Below are positions 55,953 through 64,000 of a DNA stretch of 64,000 bases, one piece after another. The position numbers were made by a program, and so were the translations under genes. Origin of the DNA: Bombyx mori (Eukaryota > Arthropoda > Insecta > Lepidoptera > Bombycidae); the NCBI RefSeq assembly GCF_030269925.1, contig NC_085120.1, positions 11,063,501-11,127,500 of the forward strand, written 5' to 3'. The notes under the pieces were generated by a model. The model saw only the letters and a list, made by a program, of their open reading frames with translations, was not told the DNA's origin and searched no databases. Numbering within the stretch: position 1 is the first letter of the stretch; the number at the start of each line of letters is the position of its first letter.

Positions 55953-56401
55953 TGTTATCGAGCAACACTTCCGGCCTCACATAATAAATTATTTACGAAC
56001 TTAGGAAATATGTAGAACTTATTATTCTTATAATATAATTAGTAATTTCATAATCAAGTAAATAGTTCATTCATATTTTCTCTATACTTATAATATTTTA
56101 TTGGCGCCTTCCGCTTGACAGCTTCCGGCGCAATAAGCCTTAATGTTATTTGTTACATAATTCGATATTATTAAATAATAATTGTACGTAAATAATCAGC
56201 AGAATAATTAAGATGAACAATGTTTAATATTACCTACTCAGTTTGTATTAAAATAGGTCAAGATGATTGTATAAATACCGACGGTTAGCATATCTCTGGG
56301 GCATTCGTATTCTACCCACCGTAACGTGTACTAAAGAGAATATAATATTTCGTGTGGATGTAAATTGTCTCAATTGTCGCCGCCACCCTGAGGATCCGTT
56401 T
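55953..56401 (+). repeat. 3' LTR
   Basis: Identical by eye to the 5' LTR except ggatccgttt in place of ggatccattt near the end. Confidence 0.85.
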
Positions 56402-56535
56402 ATAAAATATTAGCCTATCCATTAAGTACATGTATTTTCTACATGGATACCAAGTTTCAAGTCAATCGGATGCATGGTTCAGTAGTTACAACGGAACATC
56501 CGTAAAAACCACTGTAGATTTATATATTAGTATAG

Positions 56536-57177
56536 ATTGTACGGGCTTATAAAAGTTTTTGCAGTATTTCTTTAGCATTCGTGAATCGATGAAATGGAGA
56601 ATGCGATTCCGTGTCTAAGTTTAACACTAGATTTGATTATTTGAGATTCAATTTAAAATTATAACGTCGTCTTCAACTTTTATAATAGTTCAGGATTTCA
56701 CATTAAATTTATTTTGGTAAAAATCCATGTGTTTTATTATTAAAATATTTAAATACTTAATTCGAAGATCATAACGGAAGTTGAATATACTCGATAAATT
56801 CAGTAGCCGTACTCTGTTTGGGCTTAGTGATACAAGTTTGTCTATTAACCGCGTGGGCGCGATGCGTGGGTAACGTCCAGCTGTGCTTTATGCGAACACG
56901 TACCATTGGAACTCGAATTTAATTATCAATTAATATTATTTTTATTATTTTCATTTTAGTATTTCCGTCATTTAAAATTAGTTTTAAATATGTTAACCAC
57001 ACGCTCGGGACAAAGAATAAGTCTTACCTAGTTCTGCTGCGAGGCTGTATCTGTATATCTGTAGCTGTGTATCTAATATTTCAAGGAGGGTAACGGCGGT
57101 TCAAGATTTTTTAATTATTGCTCTTGTATAGCTGTTGCAAAGTACGTGCGTGCGTGGTCTTTATATTTGTAGTTGTA
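56536..57177. other. Unrecognised AT-rich DNA
   Basis: No supported feature. Confidence 0.45.
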
Positions 57178-57406
57178 ATCTATACAAATAAATAAAATTG
57201 GAGTGTCTGTTTGTAATGATAAAATAACCACATTTTACTAAATGCGTAAGTAGGTATGTATACCACAGTAACTATACTATCTTTTTTTTATTTTGACGAG
57301 ACTTTCACTGATAGGTAGGTGATGATATTAGCTTAGGCTACCTTTTTTAGAATAGCTTCGTCTCGCGGCGTCACCCGCGGGTAACATCGCGGGACTCAGC
57401 TAGTCA
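57178..57406 (-). repeat. Family F repeat, copy 2
   Basis: taatctatacaaataaataa then attggagtgtctgtttgtaa and acatcgcgggactcagctag. Matches 7838-8096. Confidence 0.6.
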
Positions 57407-57529
57407 TAAATATACATTTTCGTTAGTGTGTGCACCCGACAAAGCGGTCAATAGCTATATTCTCTTCTTCTAATATATCACTCACACAACTAAGGGCAGC
57501 GCGCAGTCGTACTTAGCAACAACTATAGA

Positions 57530-57615
57530 CAGATTAGCATACCTGTTGGTAAGTGATTACCGTCACCCATTGTTTTCAGCAATGCCAGGGTTCAGAGCCA
57601 AGTCACTGCCTACGT
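57530..57615 (-). mobile_element. Second-family SINE fragment
   Basis: gttggtaagtgattaccgtc then cagcaatgccagggttcaga. Confidence 0.55.
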
Positions 57616-57837
57616 TATAATGTTTAAGTAAACTTTGTTTTTATTCATAATGAAATTAATACAATAATAATAGGCTTAGGTCAACCCTAGTTTAAGGATT
57701 AGGGATAAAAGTTAGTAAATTACGTGTACAATCGCTGTGAGCGTAGGACGAGGCGGGCGGCTACGTCACGAGAAGTTTTGATTGTACTATAGAAACTCGA
57801 AGCGAACGGTCGATGGTAATATTTGCTAAATGCTAGG

Positions 57838-57960
57838 AGGGGTTTCAAGTTCGCACGGGTAGCTATTGCCTTCCTGCTTATATCTGCCGTGAAGTGAATA
57901 TCGCGCCCCGATTTGAAGGTCAGGGCGAACATGGGTGGGTCGTGAGTTAGTTCAGCCATC
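57838..57960 (+). mobile_element. Bm1 SINE fragment, diverged
   Basis: tcgcacgggtagctattgcc then tctgccgtgaagtgaatatc, ending gtgagttagttcagccatc. Internally deleted. Confidence 0.6.
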
Positions 57961-58187
57961 AATCTATATCACTACATAGTATAAAACAAAGTCGCTTTCT
58001 CTGTCCCTATATCCCTATGTATGCTTAAATATTTTAAACTACGAGACGGATTTTGATGCGGTTTTTTTAATAGATAGAGTGATTGAAGAGGAAGGTTTAT
58101 ATGTATAGTAACATCCAGTAAATAGTGGATAAATCAATAATAAATTACAGTTTCCGAAGCGAAGCGAGGGCGGGTCGCTAGTACTTA
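57961..58187 (+). repeat. Family H LINE 3' end (RTE-type), copy 2
   Basis: Nearly the same as 34424-34657, ending gagggcgggtcgctagta. A small duplication (tatccctatg) distinguishes it. Confidence 0.65.
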
Positions 58188-58639
58188 ATATATAAAAGAG
58201 ATTATACGTGTGCTCAAATGTGCTCACCTAAAACTCGAGAGCCGTTGGCCCAATTGTTATGTAACTTTGCAACATTTATAGGGCCATATGACCGCTTCGA
58301 AAAACACGTTACGATAGTGCCGGATAGATGGCGCTGGTGGCAGTGATTTTTATCTTTTGAATCATAGTACGAATTGATTTGATATTTAGTATATTTGCAT
58401 ATCGGAACATTGGAACACCACTAATATGGTGTTTAGGTGTTGCGAAGCGCACCGGGCATTAGCTAGTGAAAGCGAAAGTAGACTTCCTTTGACGTTAAGT
58501 TTTCCGCGCTTTGGCTGCATGAAAAGCAGTTAGAATTAATGTAGAATGTCAATAAAACAGCGTTGATAGAGCTGAGGAAGTATTAAGTTACAAAATTAAT
58601 TTATTATGTAGAATTGTGAAAAATTTTACTATAAAATAC
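58188..58639. other. LINE-like remnant and spacer
   Basis: 58190-58470 ends gttgcgaagcgcaccgggca then ttagctagtg, which looks like another LINE 3' end. The rest is unrecognised up to the maT element. Confidence 0.4.
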
Positions 58640-59948
58640 CTAGTCAGGTCATAAGTATTGTCACACAGTAAAAACTTTTCTTTTAGAATGCTGGCCACAA
58701 AAAAGTTTATTGAATTCGAATTTCGAATTGTTCATGAAAATAAAAATGTATACTTTTAGAATTTTACTCATTTTTAAATATGGAGTGGAAGCTTAAAGAA
58801 GACCGTGTTGCAGTTATTGCGTTGCATCGTTGCGGTTACGCGCCAATTCAAATTTTTAACATACTGAAAAATTTTAATATAACCAAAAGATTCGTTTATC
58901 GTACCATCAAACGATACAATGAAGACTCTAGTGTAGATGACAGGTCAAAAAGTGGTCGCCCTCGGTCTGTTACGACTCCAGCAGTGATAAAAGCTGTGAA
59001 GGTGCGAATTCAAAGAAATCCCAAACGTAAGCAGAAATTGTTGGCCCTTCAGATGGGTTTAAGCAGAACCACGGTGAAAAGGGTGTTAAATGAAGACTTA
59101 GGGCTTCGGGCATATCGAAGAAAAACAGGACATCGTTTGAATGCTCGTCTAATGGACCTGAGACTGAAGAGATGCCGCGCTTTGTTGAAGCGGTACGCGG
59201 GAAAAAAATATCGGGAAATTCTTTTTTCGGATGAAAAAATTTTTACCGTAGAAGAGAGCTACAACAAACAAAATGATAAGGTGTACGCACACAGTAGTGA
59301 AGAAGCGAGCAACCGTATTCCGCGTGTCCAACGAGGTCATTTTCCATCCTCGCTCATGGTATGGTTGGGAGTTTCTTATTGGGGCTTAACAGAGGTACAT
59401 TTTTGTGAGAAAGGTGTAAAAACGAATGCAGTTGTGTATCAAAATACAGTCCTGACGAACCTTGTGGAACCTGTTTCTCATACCATGTTCAATAGCAGGC
59501 ACTGGGTATTCCAACAAGATTCGGCGCCAGCTCATAGAGCGAAGAGCACACAAGACTGGCTGGTGGCGCGTGAAATCGACTTCATCCGGCACGAAGACTG
59601 GCCCTCCTCCAGTCCAGATTTCGAGAATCCGTTAGATTACAAGATATGGCAACACTTAGAGGAAAAGGCGTGCTCAAAGCCTCATCCCAATTTGGAGACA
59701 CTCAAGACATCCTTGATTAAGGCAGCCGCCGATATTGACATGGACCTCGTTCGTGCTGCGATAGACGACTGGCCGCGCAGATTGAAGGCCTGTATACAAA
59801 ATCACGGAGGTCATTTTGAATAAACTTTAGTGTCATAAGAATCTATGTTTTGTTAAGTTCATTTTGGTATATGAATGGTTACATAATGAATAAACTTGTT
59901 TCAATTATTTTACATTAAACATGTGACAGAATTTATGACCTGACTAGG
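58640..59948 (+). mobile_element. maT transposon copy 2
   Basis: cctagtcaggtcataagtat ... tttatgacctgactagg with TA on both sides (58638-58639, 59949-59950). Length 1,309 bp. Confidence 0.92.
58780..59823 (+). CDS. maT transposase copy 2, open but with altered DDxD spacing
   Basis: 347 residues without stops. Two helix-turn-helix regions lie at about residues 10-45 and 85-115, joined by a GRPR motif at 59-62. Catalytic Asp residues are D151 (LFSDEK), D247 (QQDSAPAH) and D286 (NPLDY). It would cut and paste DNA between the cctagtcagg ends. Compared with copy 1, three extra bases turn SPDLNPLDY into SPDFENPLDY, making D247-D286 spacing 38 instead of the family's 37. The enzyme may therefore be impaired despite the full frame. 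Identity to copy 1 is very high, so both inserted recently. Confidence 0.88.
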   Translation: MEWKLKEDRVAVIALHRCGYAPIQIFNILKNFNITKRFVYRTIKRYNEDSSVDDRSKSGRPRSVTTPAVIKAVKVRIQRNPKRKQKLLALQMGLSRTTVKRVLNEDLGLRAYRRKTGHRLNARLMDLRLKRCRALLKRYAGKKYREILFSDEKIFTVEESYNKQNDKVYAHSSEEASNRIPRVQRGHFPSSLMVWLGVSYWGLTEVHFCEKGVKTNAVVYQNTVLTNLVEPVSHTMFNSRHWVFQQDSAPAHRAKSTQDWLVAREIDFIRHEDWPSSSPDFENPLDYKIWQHLEEKACSKPHPNLETLKTSLIKAAADIDMDLVRAAIDDWPRRLKACIQNHGGHFE

Positions 59949-59950
59949 TA

Positions 59951-60279
59951 GACTTGAAATGTCGTTTTTTTTGTTTTTACAGAGCAACATATTGAAATCT
60001 TATTTAAAATTATATCAATAAGTACAATTAAAATTCATAGATCCTTTATATATGTATATATAACAGAAGTACGGTAGACGGTATATAGAGAAGGCGACCA
60101 CCAGTTGTGCATGTTAGCACACATACTCATAAAATTCACAGCGCTCTTATAAAAAATGTATCCGAAAAAAAAAAGCTGCCAGATCTCACTAAAATTGTGC
60201 CAGTACTAAAGCATTAACTCGGTAACCGTACTCGTCGAACTCGACAAAGAGGTCGACGTGCAACCTAACCCATGTCTCG
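59951..60279. other. Unrecognised DNA
   Basis: No supported feature. Confidence 0.45.
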
Positions 60280-60500
60280 GCCCGCTGAGTTTCTCGCCGG
60301 ATCTTCTCAGTGAGTTGCGATTCCGATTCGGTAGTAGATTCATTCGCGAAGCAGTTGCTCTTGAGTTGTTAGGTCTCCTTCGGAGGCGCTCGGGCAGCTG
60401 TTAGCAAATCCCACCCCTGCTGGCCGAGCCTTTGCTCGCCCACCTGTCCTGGTTAAGCTGGAAAGGCTTCCGAGCCACCAGTAATCCTTCAATCATAAAA
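60280..60500 (+). repeat. Family B/C composite repeat
   Basis: ctgagtttctcgccggatct (B core) then gtagtagattcattcgcgaa and gagcctttgctcgcccacct, ending ccaccagtaatccttcaatc plus A-run. Shows that B and C modules belong to related elements. Confidence 0.65.
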
Positions 60501-60948
60501 AAAGCATTAACTAGAAAAAACCTTATACACCGACATGGTTTAATAAATTCGAGAACCGATAGTAGCGCTACCCAAAAATCGTAGGTCCGCAGCGCGACCG
60601 CATAGTGCCGCATTAAAATCGCATTATATCGTAACGATATATCGATATTTGTGACAACCCTAGAGCTCCACTGTATGAATACGTTCCCTGTTCACTTTAT
60701 GTCGATACTAAGGGGAACAGATGGTGCTTTCGGGTTTATTATAGGAATTTGTGCGGTTGAAAATTCGATAATTTTTAAAAGGTTAAAAAATTGAAGACAT
60801 TAATTTTTGTTGTTGGCATTTACGGTACATACATATCGACGGGTGAAATATTATTTGGTTTAAGCACCATTTTTGCCATTTTACAAAAGAGTCATAAATC
60901 ACTCTCCATTTAAATTTAAATTTGAAAAAAAAAATAAAAAAAAAAAAC
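60501..60948. other. Unrecognised DNA
   Basis: Includes a tatatcgatatt palindrome near 60639, similar to a DREF-type motif. Single occurrence, not interpretable. Confidence 0.4.
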
Positions 60949-61199
60949 TTTTTTTTGTTTTTTTATTCCTTAGATACGTGGATGAGCTTACAGCCCACCT
61001 GGTGTTAAGAGGTTACTGGAACCCACAGACATCTACAACGTAAATACGCCACCCACCTTGAGATTTAAGTTCTAAGGTCTCAGTATAGTTACAACGGCTG
61101 CCCCACCCTTCAAACCGAAACGCATTACTCCTTCACGGCAGAAATAGGCAGGGTTGTAGTACCTACCCGTGCGGACTCACAACAGGTCCTACCACCAGT
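60949..61199 (-). mobile_element. Bm1 SINE, headless short form
   Basis: Minus strand from the actggtggtaggacctgttg boundary (61199) to the long A-run end near 60949. Confidence 0.9.
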
Positions 61200-61257
61200 T
61201 CCTGTGGACCGAATGGTCACATCATTACGGATCCTCCCGATCCATTAACAGTGTTTT

Positions 61258-61511
61258 TAGGTACCTCAAGCACCGGTCACCGTCCTCGTCGAACCTGTCG
61301 CTTGTCGAAGGACTCTTGAATAGTCCACTGAGTTTCTCACGGGATCTTCTTAGTGGGTCGCGTTGCCGATCCGGTGGTGGATTCTACGAAGCACTGTTCT
61401 TGCTAGGACCAGTGTTAGCAACACTCTGGTTTTGAGCCCCGTGAGCTCACCTACATGTTAGGGTGAAGCTGAAATAGCCTCTCAAGGCTATCAGCATAGG
61501 TAGGAAAAAAA
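61258..61511 (+). repeat. Family B repeat, long copy
   Basis: aggtacctcaagcaccggtc, then cactgagtttctcacgggat and gctatcagcataggtaggaa plus A-run. Confidence 0.7.
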
Positions 61512-61814
61512 AGTAATGTTATCTATTTTTAGTCCGACAGTAATAATTAGTAAAAAAAATTTATTATTTTTTATTAAAAAGCGCGCTAAATTCGTGAGTG
61601 ACAAAAAATGCACTTGCGAACCCGTAGATTAAAATGCAAGTGTCAGTGCTGCTTGAAATCTACGATCAAGTCAAGACTGCTTCAATTTGAAATTCAACAC
61701 GTGATTGCCAGAGCTACGAGTGGCGAAGAGCTACACTGGAGACTTGTACAGACTACGCTCTGTATCTAATCGAGAATGAAAAAGATAACAAGAAATAAAT
61801 AAATAATAGAAAGC
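61512..61814. other. Unrecognised DNA
   Basis: No supported feature. Confidence 0.4.
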
Positions 61815-62150
61815 ACACCGCGCTTTTTTTACAATAACATCATTTTCTCTTACACTATTTTTAATTCAAATTCACTAAAATTTATTTTCTATTAGTTAGT
61901 TGGATTTTCTATAAAAGGTTATTTTATTAGTTTTTTTAAACTATAAATATTATTTATTTTTCATTTTTTTGGTTGAATTTTAATTTTTTCAAATATTTTT
62001 TTAATATTGAATTGTCATCGGCCCTTAACAAGTATACCAAATTTCGAGTTAATCCGACGTTTTGAAGGGGATCAAAATCACGTTCAAAGATTCCGTTACA
62101 AACATACATACATACGTCTGAAGCTAATAAAAGCGTATTAAAAAAGAGCG
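61815..62150 (+). repeat. Family E repeat, copy 2
   Basis: acaataacatcattttctct to taataaaagcgtattaaaaa matches 36070-36395. The left inverted arm is missing here. Confidence 0.6.
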
Positions 62151-62355
62151 GGTCTTGTTGAATTTGTTATTTGAATAATTCATGAAAAGTAAACGAGGCA
62201 TCAAAGGATACAGATGAATACATTAATTCGTTGTTTCTGCTTTCTGATTTCGTGAATCCTTCGAACTGCGTCCTCGGACGCTAATTGTGTTATAACATTT
62301 TCATTTTTGATATAATTTCCTTTGCTTTTATTAAAGTCTTATGTTTTTCTTTCCT

Positions 62356-62573
62356 TTTTTTTATTGCTCAGTTGGGTGGGAAAGTTCACGGCCCACCTGG
62401 TGTTAAGTGATTACCAGAGTCCATACACCACTACAACGTAAATGTCGCCTTTCACCTAACAGTACAATGGCTACCCCACTCTTCAAACCGAAACGCATTT
62501 ATAGCTTCACGGCAGAAATAAGCAGGGTGGTGGTACCTACCCGTGCAGACTCTTAAGATGTGCTACCACCAGT
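62356..62573 (-). mobile_element. Bm1 SINE, headless short form
   Basis: Minus strand from tactggtggtagcacatctt (62574) to the poly-A end near 62356. Diverged in the middle. Confidence 0.85.
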
Positions 62574-63081
62574 ATAATTGAGCCCAATATATGTGACAAG
62601 ATTCTTGAATTTCACTAACGACATTTTCAAGATTGTATTGTATCGAGCAATTTCAGCCGCTCAGTGGAAGATGTTTTCATAGTCGTTTCTCCCGGACTTG
62701 GTAAAAATTAACATTAGTAGGTAAATAGATGAAGAAAGATTAAGCCGTGAGATTGTTTTAAATGTTACGCGTATAAAACATTTATTTACCTCTAAGAGCC
62801 AGGTTTAAATTTTAGCTTAGCGTGTCCTCGGCGCGTGGCGTGCGGAATCCTTGGAAATTTGTGCCGTTACCTACAGAGTACGGGGACCGGAAATCCACGG
62901 GTTCAGGATTCCAAAGACGTAAATCCCATTGTTGATGGCTTGATGGCTTTTATGTATGCGCGAATGTTACAACTTTTGTTACAAATTTATTATTATAAAA
63001 ATGAAATCGTTTAATAAAAACTGCACGGTCCATTTGTAATGATTAAAAAAATGTCAAACATTATTTTATTGCTTGTTTTTT
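62574..63081. other. Unrecognised DNA
   Basis: No supported feature. Confidence 0.45.
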
Positions 63082-63150
63082 TTCAAGGGATTTTATGATC
63101 TGGTAATATGAAACATGGCATGAAATGGAATGAAATGAAAAATTCCAGAA
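63082..63150 (-). repeat. Family D retroposon, 3' fragment
   Basis: caagggattttatgatctgg then gaaatggaatgaaatgaaaa, the inverse of the family D end. Confidence 0.55.
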
Positions 63151-63395
63151 TTAGATTGTTTAAGAAAGAAAAAAGCAACACAACAAGAAGTGAATCATAA
63201 TTTTCGGTTGTTCCTCTTATGAAGCTTCCATCGCTTGCCATGCGAGTTGATTGGTAGAAAAGCATGACGAAATAGGTAGTCGTGCGCCCTGATGGGGGTA
63301 CGGAATGAGCCTCGGCGAATTCTTCCTGTTTGATCTGGCAAGGGTGATGATTTACACCATGAGTTTCTTTGGTGCAATGATATAGATATGACGAA

Positions 63396-63641
63396 TACAT
63401 ATCAACGCTTGAAAGACAAACGTGACTAAGCGACAATGCATGAACTTTACAGTAGACTAATTTCAAGTTGAAATACCTGAAAAAAATTCTATTTTAACGA
63501 ATCTAGCTGTAGGATTGAAATGATTTTAATAGACCTAGAAATATATATTTTTTGCGCATCGAATATGGTTATTGCCTATCATTTATGTACAAAGCAGTTA
63601 TTGTCGCTTAGTCACGTTTGCCTTTCAAGCGTCGATATGTA
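63396..63641. repeat. 42-bp inverted repeat with 162-bp loop
   Basis: The arm at 63396-63437 (starting tacatatcaacgcttgaaag) is the inverse complement of 63600-63641 with 40 of 42 matches. Either a small TIR element of 246 bp or a hairpin. No ORF in the loop. Confidence 0.8.
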
Positions 63642-64000
63642 ACTTAACATCAGATGGGTTCGTACCCGGCATGCAGAGAGAGCCTCCCTGTTACTCTTTC
63701 TTCCTTCTGCATTCTTCTCTTTCGTACTTCACTCTTCATTCTTAAATTTTTCAATGTTCCCCTTTTTAATTTTTAGTCTTAGCTTTTTTAGGGTTGTTAT
63801 GCCTTCTCCATGTGACTTTGTATATCTGTCTCTTTCTACCATATTTCAAGTAGACAAGTGTTACGCCCAATGCGTTTGTATAACATGAATATTTCATATC
63901 TAATTTTAATAAATTAATTATTCTCTTCTATTTTTTTGATCGCAATGAAATTTTGTCATTTCCGCAAATGTATGCAATAACAGAATGAATTTGTTTTCTT
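63642..64000. other. Unrecognised pyrimidine-rich then AT-rich DNA
   Basis: A CT-rich stretch (ctctttcttccttctgcatt then cttctctttcgtacttcact) lies near 63695-63740. No gene seen. Confidence 0.45.

Larger units (their letters stand above)
52974..56401 (+). mobile_element. Non-autonomous LTR retrotransposon (gag + tandem array)
   Basis: Two direct LTRs of 449 bp enclose 2.53 kb containing a short gag, traces of an aspartic protease and a 25-bp tandem array. No reverse transcriptase, RNase H or integrase is recognisable. A short flanking repeat ATAAA (52968-52972, 56402-56406) fits an integrase-type target duplication. The gag resembles Ty3/Gypsy-type Retrotrans_gag proteins, so the lineage is probably Gypsy-like. 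That is an inference. Confidence 0.82.
52885..56535 (+). repeat. Family I LINE-like repeat split by an LTR element
   Basis: The left part (52885-52972: actagccgtattcgcccgcg ... gggagtccaacactcatata) and right part (56402-56535: atattagcctatccattaag ... gatttatatattagtatag) are contiguous in the 43293 copy. The LTR element sits between them. Confidence 0.75.

Overview
The window looks like nuclear DNA of a silkworm-type lepidopteran (Bombyx). The basis is at least 20 copies or fragments of a tRNA-derived SINE that I recognise as Bm1, together with maT and mariner transposons, lepidopteran LINE tails and an ommochrome-binding-protein-like gene. The DNA is AT-rich. The only strongly GC-rich islands are conserved exons at the left edge. 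There are no operons, bacterial genes or CRISPR arrays.

Layout: 153-3593 holds the last five coding exons of a pod1/coronin-7 gene (+ strand). They splice in consistent phases and end in an acidic, Trp-containing tail and a TGA stop. Two AATAAA signals follow at 4608 and 4789. The introns are packed with SINE and LINE pieces. 6-14 kb is repeat-rich, with two TIR/MITE candidates, a DNA transposon relic nested in an RTE-like repeat, and a hairpin MITE split by a Bm1 insertion. At 14152-14313 there is a compact heat-shock-type promoter (perfect alternating GAA/TTC modules plus a TATA box) with no heat-shock protein gene behind it. At 14649-20724 a decayed mariner, recognisable by its paired TIRs, has been split by a non-LTR retrotransposon whose ORF1 and ORF2 are both open. 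21-33 kb is SINE-rich. 33074-33943 is a secreted ommochrome-binding-protein-like gene. 34-51 kb is mostly unrecognised AT-rich DNA with scattered SINEs, LINE ends and an internally deleted Tc1/mariner-type relic.

51-60 kb is the most layered part. It holds two nearly identical maT (DDxD) transposons, each damaged at a different place. Between them lies a young LTR retrotransposon (LTRs differ at one base by eye) inserted in an older LINE-like repeat. This LTR element keeps only a short gag and protease remnants. Where the rest of pol would be expected it carries about 48 tandem copies of a 25-bp unit, and almost every unit contains AATAAA followed by a GT-rich stretch. 60-64 kb holds more SINE and LINE pieces and a near-perfect 42-bp inverted repeat.

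The cellular genes are pod1 (cytoskeleton and trafficking) and the ommochrome-binding-protein-like gene. Most other recognisable features are transposable elements. All boundaries and identities were read by eye, with no alignment or database search.
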